Assembly (NCBI GenBank): GCA_902766115.1
Contig: CACXCL010000143.1
Location: 1 to 7,838 of the forward strand
Direction of reading: 5' to 3'
Length of the DNA: 7,838 bases
From: an uncultured Ruminococcus sp.
GTDB taxonomy: Bacteria; Bacillota; Clostridia; Oscillospirales; CAG-272
The notes under the pieces were generated by a model. It searched no databases and was not told the origin of the DNA. It saw nothing but the letters and a program-made list of their open reading frames with translations. The position numbers and the translations under genes are program-made. Below are positions 1-5,559 of this stretch, one piece after another; position 1 is the stretch's first letter, and every line of letters begins with the position of its first letter.

Positions 1-28
1 AGCCGTTGTTTTTGAATTGATGGATCAT
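1..28 (-). CDS. scfB: SCIFF maturase (radical SAM/SPASM protein), first nine codons only
   Basis: Only the first nine complete codons are in the window, read leftwards from an ATG at 28-26: M-I-H-Q-F-K-N-N-G, with the next codon starting with T. From memory of the family, SCIFF maturases begin with a very similar stretch (M-[IV]-H-x-F-K followed by a few residues and G-Y), so the next residue being Tyr fits. A GGAG ribosome binding site lies five bases upstream (34-37). The gene is 71 bases downstream of the SCIFF precursor scfA on the same strand, which is the usual order. The family enzyme is a cytoplasmic radical S-adenosylmethionine protein with extra iron-sulfur clusters that installs Cys thioether crosslinks in the precursor peptide. 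The cluster-binding Cys motifs are outside the window, so the call rests on the N-terminus, the ribosome binding site and the neighbour. Confidence 0.8.
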
Positions 29-48
29 ATTATCTCCGGTACGCAAAC

Positions 49-81
49 CGCCGTCGGAACGGTGTGCCCATCCCGACGGCG
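49..81 (-). promoter_or_regulatory. Intercistronic hairpin between scfA and scfB
   Basis: A perfect 9-bp inverted repeat, CGCCGTCGG (49-57) and CCGACGGCG (73-81), surrounds a 15-base loop. It sits after the scfA stop and ahead of the scfB ribosome binding site. In the direction of transcription it is followed by GTTTGCG and not by a T-run, so it is not a standard intrinsic terminator. I infer a partial attenuator or an mRNA-stabilising hairpin that would leave more scfA than scfB message, as is often useful for a peptide substrate and its enzyme. Confidence 0.6.
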
Positions 82-99
82 ACTGTCGTTTTCCTTTTG

Positions 100-246
100 T
101 TATTTGTTCTTGTTCTCGCACTTCTGATTTGCGACGCCGCAGGAGGTCTTGCAAGCCGACTGGCAGGAGGTCTGGCATTCGCCGCATCCGCCGCACTTGG
201 CGCTCTTCTTCAGGTCACGGGTCACGAGAGTCTTGATTCTCTTCAT
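100..246 (-). CDS. scfA: SCIFF ranthipeptide precursor (six-Cys-in-forty-five family), seven-Cys variant
   Basis: This 48-residue ORF begins M-K-R-I-K-T-L-V-T-R and ends in TAA. Residues 21-36 read CGECQTSCQSACKTSC, the hallmark core of SCIFF peptides, followed by G-V-A-N-Q-K-C (37-43). Family cysteines are 21, 24, 28, 32, 36 and 43; Cys18 is an additional one. SCIFF peptides are ribosomally made precursors almost universal in Clostridia; a radical SAM maturase converts them to thioether-crosslinked ranthipeptides, which have been tied to population-density signalling in some clostridia. Residues 1-17 would be the leader that the maturase binds. The start is supported by AAAGGAAG six bases upstream (253-260) and by a strong promoter at 287-315; the start of scfB follows downstream. 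Odd features: Gly at residue 37, where the family typically has Thr, and Cys18. The identity is secure; the final product of this variant is unknown. Confidence 0.95.
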   Translation of the reverse strand: MKRIKTLVTRDLKKSAKCGGCGECQTSCQSACKTSCGVANQKCENKNK

Positions 247-286
247 TTTTATCTTCCTTTCTCACGGTGGAGTTTTTTTCGGGTAA

Positions 287-315
287 AGTATATCACATCA
301 AACGTGCCGTGTCAA
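287..315 (-). promoter_or_regulatory. scfA promoter (housekeeping sigma factor, extended -10)
   Basis: Read on the minus strand, TTGACA (310-315, a perfect -35) is followed after exactly 17 bp by TATACT (287-292, one mismatch), and TGA directly before the -10 makes it an extended -10. Transcription should start near 280, giving a leader of about 34 bases before scfA. The -35 begins 19 bases after the stop codon of the upstream decarboxylase, and I see no terminator between them, so some read-through is possible. Confidence 0.88.
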
Positions 316-333
316 TAGGCGGCAGCGCGATTT

Positions 334-1743
334 TCATTCCGCGATGACGGCGAGAAGACCGTTTTCCGCTCCGCGAAGACGGATACCGGCGAGGGAGAGG
401 GAGACGAGCGCCTCCGCCGTATCCGGACAGACGGTCTCGCCCGGCACAAGGATGGGGATCCCGGGCGGGTACGAGTAGACGTACTCCGCGGCGACGCGTC
501 CCGCGGCATCCCGGAGGGGAACGGTCTCTTTTTTCATCCGCACCGCGTCCGCGGAGAGATATTTTCTCTCCGGCGCCGCCCGGGGAGGGGCGATATCCGG
601 CAGGGGAGAGTCGGGTTTTATCGTTTTGTCAAGCTCAGTCAGCGCGTCGGCGAGCCGACCGAGGGACTTCGGGCTGTCGCCCTGCCCGGTCATGGCGAGG
701 GCGCCGAAAACCGTCGACATCTCGCACTCGATTCCGAACCCGTCTCTCAGCCTCCGGTGTAGCTCCGTTCCAGTCGCGCCGATATGTGACGCGGTGAGAA
801 AGAACCTTGCGGGGTCGGTCATAAAGACGCCTTCTCCCTGCTTTACGGGCAGGCGCAGGTTATTGAGCCCGCGTATTTTGTTCCTGAATCCGTCGAGCGC
901 ACCTCTCCATTCGATGAGGTCGCGCCCGCCCGTCTCCGCGAGACGCCGCACGCATCCGTCGATGGACGCGGCGAGCAGATACGACGGGCTGCTGGTCTGG
1001 AAAACAGACATTTGTCTTCGTATTTCATCGGCATCTGCCGAACTTCCGCAGATATGGAGCGCGGCGGTCTGAGTCAGGGAGGCGAGAGTCTTGTGGAGAC
1101 TGTGTATCACGATATCCGCCCCCGAGGAAACGGCTCCTCCGGGGAACACGTCGAAAAGGCCGAGATGGGCTCCGTGGGCCTCGTCCACGATAAGCGGGAC
1201 ACCCGCCCGGTGAGAAACCTCAGCGATGGAGCGGACGTCGGAGATCACGCCCTCGTAGGTGGGACTTGTCACGACCACCGCAGCGGCGTCCGGCGCTGCC
1301 TCCAGCGCGCGCGATACCGCCTCAGGGGAGACGCTCCCGCAAAGCGGAGTCCCCGGGACCCGCTCCGGCATGACGTACACGGGGTCCAGGGAACAGAGCT
1401 CGACGGCGTGGTACACCGATTTGTGGCAGTTCCGCGCCATGACGATCCGGCTGCCCGGAGGGCACAGCGCCCTCACCGCCGCCAGCGCGCAGCAGGTGCT
1501 CCCGTTGACGGAGTAAACCGTATCGCGGCATCCCCACAGCGCCGACGCCGCGTCTTCGCTGTCCCGCAGGATCTCACGGGGATGGTTCAGGTCGTCGAAT
1601 CCGTCGATCTCCGTTATATCGAGGGACGGGGACAGCGCGTCCAGATAGTCGAATCCGTCCCGGCGCTTGTGCCCCGGCATGTGCATGGGGAGCGCGTCGC
1701 CCGCGCCGTATTTTTTCAGTTTTTTCCACAGTTCTTCAGCCAT
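334..1743 (-). CDS. Orn/Lys/Arg decarboxylase, PLP-dependent fold type I (YaaO/SpeA-like)
   Basis: This 469-aa cytoplasmic enzyme would decarboxylate a basic amino acid (Arg, Lys or Orn) to a polyamine or its precursor. Landmarks: HMPGHK (21-26), N-G-S-T (80-83) in the phosphate-binding region, VVVTSPTYEGV (156-166), VDEAHGAH (186-193) with Asp187 placed to bind the PLP ring nitrogen, and HSLHKTL (214-220) with Lys218 as the expected Schiff-base lysine. The C-terminal domain has the family's YPPGIP (425-430). The length matches the short Gram-positive YaaO-type enzymes, not the long E. coli CadA type. The ATG at 1743 is chosen because the decarboxylase similarity begins there, a GGGGG stretch lies upstream, and a promoter (1774-1802) lies inside the 53-codon extension that starts at 1902. 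Substrate cannot be told from sequence; Bacillus SpeA suggests arginine. No terminator is visible after the stop. Confidence 0.93.
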   Translation of the reverse strand: MAEELWKKLKKYGAGDALPMHMPGHKRRDGFDYLDALSPSLDITEIDGFDDLNHPREILRDSEDAASALWGCRDTVYSVNGSTCCALAAVRALCPPGSRIVMARNCHKSVYHAVELCSLDPVYVMPERVPGTPLCGSVSPEAVSRALEAAPDAAAVVVTSPTYEGVISDVRSIAEVSHRAGVPLIVDEAHGAHLGLFDVFPGGAVSSGADIVIHSLHKTLASLTQTAALHICGSSADADEIRRQMSVFQTSSPSYLLAASIDGCVRRLAETGGRDLIEWRGALDGFRNKIRGLNNLRLPVKQGEGVFMTDPARFFLTASHIGATGTELHRRLRDGFGIECEMSTVFGALAMTGQGDSPKSLGRLADALTELDKTIKPDSPLPDIAPPRAAPERKYLSADAVRMKKETVPLRDAAGRVAAEYVYSYPPGIPILVPGETVCPDTAEALVSLSLAGIRLRGAENGLLAVIAE

Positions 1744-1773
1744 TTTTGCCCCCGTGAACGTTTTTTCGGCTCT

Positions 1774-1802
1774 ATTATACCGCACCGCCGCCTTTTTTTC
1801 AA
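1774..1802 (-). promoter_or_regulatory. Promoter of the basic amino acid decarboxylase
   Basis: On the minus strand TTGAAA (1797-1802) and TATAAT (1774-1779, perfect) are separated by 17 bp. The expected start near 1767 gives a leader of about 24 bases to the ATG at 1743. This promoter argues against translation from the far-upstream ATG at 1902. The rest of 1803-1886 shows nothing I can name. Confidence 0.85.
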
Positions 1803-1886
1803 CGGTGCGTAATAATAACGCCCACGTATCCCGTCCCGGGGCGATATCCGGCGTGTTCACTCGACGAGTCCGCGGTTTTGATTTAC

Positions 1887-1926
1887 AAAATGACCGTCGC
1901 ATCCGGATAAATACGGATGCGACGGT
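1887..1926 (-). terminator. Intrinsic terminator of the SLH-protein gene
   Basis: A perfect 13-bp stem, ACCGTCGCATCCG (1893-1905) with CGGATGCGACGGT (1914-1926), closes an 8-base loop. On the minus strand it is followed by CATTTTG, a short T-rich tract (1887-1890). It lies 32 bases past the stop of the SLH gene. The plus-strand side is also T-rich, but no plus-strand gene ends here. Confidence 0.82.
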
Positions 1927-1958
1927 TTGCTCATATTTGTTTTTGAAAAGAATTGAAA

Positions 1959-4307
1959 TCAGTTTCCGTTTCTCAGCGCGGTGATTTTTTCAATGATCGA
2001 TTCCGCCTCATCAAGCGTAAACTCACCATCGTACAATCCAAGCTTCCCGCTTTCGGACTCTGAAATCAACCCCGATTCATATACCTTGATGATATTCGGA
2101 TCCGAATTTTCGAGCTCGTCAAGATCGTCAAACCCCGGATAATCCCTTACTTTCGGAAGTTCAATTCCGAACTTTTCACAGTACTTTGCGATCAGATCAA
2201 TGACTTCCCACTTGTATACCGACGAATTCGAGAAATCACCAATGACCGTACTGTACTTGAAAGGGACATATAGTTTATGCTCTATTGCCCACATCAGCGG
2301 TTTATAATACCATTCTTCCTTGACCGTTGTAGTCCAGAAATCCCACTCCGCTGTTTTGTCTGGATCGTAGATGGCCATGTCTGAAATCTCGTCAAAGGGA
2401 GACCAGTCCGTAACCTCCGGCTTCCCTTCAAGCTCATACAGAGCGTTGATCATCCAACCAAGCGTTACGGTGTTATCGGTCGAAACTCCATGAACAGTGC
2501 CCGAAGGCTTGTCAAAGTTCGTCAGATATCTCATCAAAATCGTCGCGACCTGCGCTCTTGTGGCGTTGCCCTTGGGATCCAGATAGTCCTTACCGTCCAC
2601 TTTCGTGCCGGAGATGAGCCCCTCGGCGACGGCCCATGACATGGCTTCCTTCGCATATTTGCTGACCTTTGAGCCGTCGGGGAACTTAGAGATATCCTCT
2701 CTCCCGGTCACATCCTCGCCCTTGAAATCGGCGAAGCGGTAGAAGATGGCAGCTATCTGCTCGCGGGTGATGGAGTTGTTGGGAGCGAACGTGGTGTCGG
2801 ACATGCCGTTGACGATCTTGTTCTCATAAGCCCACGCCACGGCATCCTTGTACCATTTTGCCTTAAGATCGGTGAAGGGCGTCGTCCCCTTCGGCGCCGG
2901 GGAGCCCTCGGCGCGCCACAGAACGGTGACGAGCATCGCGCGGCTCATGTTCGAGTTGGGCTCGAAGGTGGTGTCGGTCATACCGTTCATGAGGCCGTGG
3001 TAGTACACGTATTTGATCGGCTCGGTGTACCACTTGCCGTCTTTCACGTCCTTGAAGGGGAACGGGGGAAGTCCGCCCGGGCCCACGTGGAGCTCGCTGT
3101 TCGTCACGATGTAGTTATAGATCCCGTCCAGGGTAATCTCCTCACCGGCGGGATAAACGTCCTCTTCTTTGACCCCTTCAGCCGGGTCGCCCGCAAGATA
3201 GGTCTCCTCCAGACCTTCCACGGGGATGATGTGGTAATAAGTCCGGACGGACTCTTCCAGTTCATCGTCCCAGCGGAAGTAGCAGAAGTAGTTGTTTGTC
3301 CCGTCGGTGTACATCATTGAGCTGAAATACTCGCCGGGTATGGTGTAGTCGCTCCAGATCTCATAACCGTACTCGTCCGTCACGACGGAGAAGCCCTCCG
3401 CCTCGAATTCCTCGGTGCTGAGATCCGCCTCGGTGGGATAGTCGTCGAATTCCGCACCGAAGGAGGGGTCGAACACCCATGCGTCGATGGACGCTGCGTA
3501 GACCAGTTTGTAGACGGTGTACCCCTCGTAGTCGATAATCCCGGCCTCGTAATCTTTGTACCAGGTCGTCTGAAGCGCGCCGTAGACCCCGTCCGGATCG
3601 GAGGCGCGGTTCACTTTAAGGAAGCTCCTCGTTATTTGTTCTCCCATATAGACGTTGACGGTCTGGCTGACGATATCCGTAGCCTGTTGCTTTTCGAGCC
3701 GAACTTCCTCGGCGGGCTCGCTTCCGAAAACGAAGGGAGAATTATCGGAATCGGAATATATTACGGACATGACGGATCCCGACGAGTACATATCGACGGT
3801 CACGTCGGCTCCGAATTCGATCTTCGGCGCCGGGGCTCCCTCGGGAGAGGATGATATCGCATAGAAGCCTGTTTTGCTCTCGTTCAGGGTGAGATGACCG
3901 TCGCCCGTTATTGTGAGACCGGCGCCCCATCCCCATCCCCAGACTGAAATACGGGAGAGGGAACACTCTCCGACCACGTTGATCTTGAAGTCGTCGCCCA
4001 TGGCGTTGATCTCAAGCAGAAAGTCGGGCTTGTCGAGGTTCGTGATGGTCAGCGTATTGGTGTCTCTGTCGTAGACCGCGCCTGCCAATTCTCCCTTCGG
4101 CTGGTTGTCCTGGAACGCATAATATGCCTGGTAATCTTCGCTGAAGACCACTTCTCCTTCTCCATTCACGCGGACGAACGATACGTAGGCGTAGTAGGAA
4201 CCCTCGTCCCACTGGTCCTCGCTGGGACCTGCCTGCGCCGACGCCAACGTCGCCGTGAGGCCCAGCATCATGCAAAGAGCCATCAGGACGCAAAGCAGTT
4301 TTTTCAT
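1959..4307 (-). CDS. Secreted S-layer-homology (SLH) domain protein
   Basis: 782 aa with an export signal (MKK, hydrophobic stretch 4-23, likely cleavage after A-S-A near 24-26). Residues 35-410 form a poorly recognised, aromatic and acidic region of beta type, with a D-T-N-T-L-T-I-T-N (82-90) and L-T-I-T-G-D-G-H-L-T (131-140) pattern common in clostridial surface proteins. Three SLH domains follow: about 417-467, 477-528 and 540-594, each ending in the usual binding motif region (MSRAML, ITREQI, ATRAQV). SLH triplets bind secondary cell-wall polymers, so the protein should sit on the cell surface. Residues 600-782 look like two more, decayed SLH-like units (about 636-712 and 721-778), and are coded by distinctly AT-richer DNA. 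The start is set by AAGGAGG six bases upstream (4314-4320) and the signal peptide. The role of the N-terminal region is unknown. Confidence 0.9.
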   Translation of the reverse strand: MKKLLCVLMALCMMLGLTATLASAQAGPSEDQWDEGSYYAYVSFVRVNGEGEVVFSEDYQAYYAFQDNQPKGELAGAVYDRDTNTLTITNLDKPDFLLEINAMGDDFKINVVGECSLSRISVWGWGWGAGLTITGDGHLTLNESKTGFYAISSSPEGAPAPKIEFGADVTVDMYSSGSVMSVIYSDSDNSPFVFGSEPAEEVRLEKQQATDIVSQTVNVYMGEQITRSFLKVNRASDPDGVYGALQTTWYKDYEAGIIDYEGYTVYKLVYAASIDAWVFDPSFGAEFDDYPTEADLSTEEFEAEGFSVVTDEYGYEIWSDYTIPGEYFSSMMYTDGTNNYFCYFRWDDELEESVRTYYHIIPVEGLEETYLAGDPAEGVKEEDVYPAGEEITLDGIYNYIVTNSELHVGPGGLPPFPFKDVKDGKWYTEPIKYVYYHGLMNGMTDTTFEPNSNMSRAMLVTVLWRAEGSPAPKGTTPFTDLKAKWYKDAVAWAYENKIVNGMSDTTFAPNNSITREQIAAIFYRFADFKGEDVTGREDISKFPDGSKVSKYAKEAMSWAVAEGLISGTKVDGKDYLDPKGNATRAQVATILMRYLTNFDKPSGTVHGVSTDNTVTLGWMINALYELEGKPEVTDWSPFDEISDMAIYDPDKTAEWDFWTTTVKEEWYYKPLMWAIEHKLYVPFKYSTVIGDFSNSSVYKWEVIDLIAKYCEKFGIELPKVRDYPGFDDLDELENSDPNIIKVYESGLISESESGKLGLYDGEFTLDEAESIIEKITALRNGN

Positions 4308-4361
4308 TTTGTGCCTCCTTTTGATATGATAATGTGAGTTGTCGGTTTGTGCTCTTCGCTC

Positions 4362-4390
4362 ATTGTAACATATTGTTCACAGTGTGTCAA
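4362..4390 (-). promoter_or_regulatory. Promoter of the SLH-protein gene
   Basis: On the minus strand a perfect -35 TTGACA (4385-4390) and a -10 TACAAT (4362-4367) are spaced by 17 bp. The expected start near 4355 gives a leader of about 48 bases ending in the strong AAGGAGG ribosome binding site. It points away from the lipoprotein promoter at 4457-4485, so the two genes are divergently transcribed from 4308-4539. Confidence 0.87.
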
Positions 4391-4394
4391 TACA

Positions 4395-4409
4395 TGCGAT
4401 GATATCGCA
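4395..4409. promoter_or_regulatory. Small dyad between divergent promoters, possible operator
   Basis: TGCGAT-GAT-ATCGCA is a 6-bp inverted repeat with a 3-base centre. It lies five bases behind the -35 of the SLH-gene promoter and about 48 bases behind the -35 of the lipoprotein promoter. The position would suit a regulator touching the SLH promoter, but a dyad of this length can occur by chance and no second copy was found in the window. Confidence 0.25.
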
Positions 4410-4456
4410 AAGCCCGTCCGTGGGACAAATTAACGCGGATCAAAAAGAAAAAACAG

Positions 4457-4485
4457 TTGCAATTATCCTTTCAATCTGTTATAAT
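4457..4485 (+). promoter_or_regulatory. Promoter of the 287-aa lipoprotein gene
   Basis: TTGCAA (4457-4462) and a perfect TATAAT (4480-4485) are separated by 17 bp. The expected start near 4492 gives a leader of about 48 bases before the ATG at 4540. It lies within the longer open frame starting at 4384, which supports the internal start. Confidence 0.85.
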
Positions 4486-4539
4486 ACGCTTACAGAACCC
4501 GTTACGGGGCATATTTTATCAATTTTAAGGAGAAGAAAC

Positions 4540-5403
4540 ATGAAGAAGATACTTTCAGTAGTTCTCGCCGTCCTCATGCTGGCGGCAGTCTTCACGCTCA
4601 CCGCGTGCGGGAAGAAGAAGGTCGAGCCGAAGGAAGCTCTCACCGCTATCGTAGACGCGGCCAAGAAGTCGACCGAGTTGAAGTCGGTCAAGGGTTCCCT
4701 TAGCGCCAAGGCAAAAGTTGACGCCGATGTTGAGGGACAGTCCGTCAAGGGCAACGTTGAACTCAGCGGCAACTTTACCGCCGACGGTCTGCAGACCGGC
4801 GACGTGGGAGCAGAACTCAGTCTGAAACTGAGCCCCAACCTCGACAACGAACAGATCAAGTCGATAATCGGAAACGGTCCCATTGAGGCTAAAGCCGTTC
4901 TCGTTGACGGTGTGGCGTATGTCGACCTTAAAACCTCTTCCGCCATGCTCGGAAACATGAAGTTCAAGACCGAACTGCCGGTGGGCCAGGTGCTCGGCAT
5001 GGCGGGCTCCATCAGCGAAAAGGATATCGACACCTCCGAGGCTGAAAAATACATCAAGAGCTCCACCGTGTCCGGCTCGGGCAAGAAGACCTACACCCTG
5101 AAGTTTGACGCCGCGAAGATCAAGGACGTGATCTCCGGCGAGGCGGAAGTCGATATCAAGAGCATGGACGACCCCGTCGTCACCGTTACCGTCTCCAAGG
5201 ACGGTTACATCCAGGCGCTCAAGTTCCAGATCAAGAACCTCAACGTCGATGCCGACGGAGAGGGGACCGTCAAGGGTGACGTGGACTTCTCCATCGATCT
5301 TGACAATCCCGGCAAGGACTTCAAGGCCAACACCGACGTGAATCCCGACGACTACGGTGATATCGAAGACGTGCTCGGCGGTATGTTCGGAATGGGATTC
5401 TGA
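4540..5403 (+). CDS. Lipoprotein of unknown function, LppX/LolA-like fold suspected
   Basis: 287 aa. The N-terminus is a lipoprotein signal: MKK, hydrophobic 5-19, lipobox L-T-A-C with the lipidated cysteine at 23, then Lys-rich GKKK. The protein should be tethered to the outer face of the membrane. After a helix (about 30-48) the sequence is alternating beta strands with few aromatics: V-L-V-D-G-V-A-Y-V-D-L (120-130), T-Y-T-L-K-F-D (184-190), V-T-V-T-V-S-K-D-G-Y-I (214-224), and an acidic end. This resembles clostridial lipoproteins of the DUF6612/LppX type, some of whose relatives bind lipids in a half-barrel; that match is from pattern only. The start is decided by AAGGAG seven bases upstream (4527-4532), the signal peptide and the promoter at 4457-4485; the frame before it is not coding. 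It ends with adjacent in-frame stops TGA TAA and a strong terminator, so it is monocistronic. Confidence 0.88.
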   Translation: MKKILSVVLAVLMLAAVFTLTACGKKKVEPKEALTAIVDAAKKSTELKSVKGSLSAKAKVDADVEGQSVKGNVELSGNFTADGLQTGDVGAELSLKLSPNLDNEQIKSIIGNGPIEAKAVLVDGVAYVDLKTSSAMLGNMKFKTELPVGQVLGMAGSISEKDIDTSEAEKYIKSSTVSGSGKKTYTLKFDAAKIKDVISGEAEVDIKSMDDPVVTVTVSKDGYIQALKFQIKNLNVDADGEGTVKGDVDFSIDLDNPGKDFKANTDVNPDDYGDIEDVLGGMFGMGF

Positions 5404-5429
5404 TAATCGTCTGAAAAAACGTATACCTT

Positions 5430-5464
5430 CCGTCCCGCGGCGAAACGCCGCGGGACGGTTTTTT
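5430..5464 (+). terminator. Strong intrinsic terminator after the lipoprotein gene
   Basis: A perfect 13-bp GC-rich stem, CCGTCCCGCGGCG (5430-5442) with CGCCGCGGGACGG (5446-5458), closes an AAA loop and runs directly into six T (5459-5464). This is a textbook rho-independent terminator and separates the lipoprotein gene from the CotH-family gene. Confidence 0.95.
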
Positions 5465-5476
5465 ACAAAAACACTC

Positions 5477-5506
5477 TTGACTTTTCCCGTGGATATGGTA
5501 TATCAT
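5477..5506 (+). promoter_or_regulatory. Promoter of the CotH-family gene
   Basis: TTGACT (5477-5482, one mismatch) is followed either by TATATC (5499-5504, spacing 16) or by TATCAT (5501-5506, spacing 18). The exact -10 is uncertain. It lies just past the terminator of the preceding gene, so the CotH-family gene appears to be transcribed on its own. Confidence 0.75.
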
Positions 5507-5519
5507 TCACGGTGTAAGA

Positions 5520-5539
5520 ACGCGCCGATCCCGGCGCGT
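5520..5539 (+). promoter_or_regulatory. Hairpin in the leader of the CotH-family mRNA
   Basis: ACGCGCCG (5520-5527) and CGGCGCGT (5532-5539) form a perfect 8-bp stem with a 4-base loop, starting within about 10 bases of the predicted transcription start and ending eight bases before the GGAG ribosome binding site (5548-5551). A 5'-end hairpin like this most often protects the mRNA; there is no alternative pairing that I can see to make it a riboswitch. Confidence 0.5.
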
Positions 5540-5559
5540 ACAAAACCGGAGATAAATGT

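Noticed and set aside
64..318. 84-codon plus-strand frame with a hydrophobic start, like a small membrane protein
   Set aside because: It is the antisense of scfA and its promoter; the minus-strand SCIFF reading has a recognisable family, ribosome binding site and promoter.
1012..1812. 266-codon plus-strand frame
   Set aside because: Antisense to the decarboxylase; Arg-, His- and Val-rich shadow composition, no ribosome binding site or family similarity.
1859..1869. Short palindrome ACTCG-A-CGAGT between the decarboxylase promoter and the SLH terminator
   Set aside because: Five-base arms are likely by chance, and it is not placed to affect a promoter.
2724..3059. Similar DNA stretches in the SLH region that could suggest a repeat element
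   Set aside because: They encode the tandem SLH domains and are explained by the protein repeat, not by a mobile or regulatory repeat.
4367..4377. AACA-TAT-TGTT dyad overlapping the -10 of the SLH-gene promoter
   Set aside because: Four-base arms in AT-rich promoter DNA; too weak to call an operator.
4384..4539. 52-codon N-terminal extension of the lipoprotein frame
   Set aside because: It contains the gene's own -35 and -10 and would hide the lipoprotein signal peptide; the ATG at 4540 has a good ribosome binding site.
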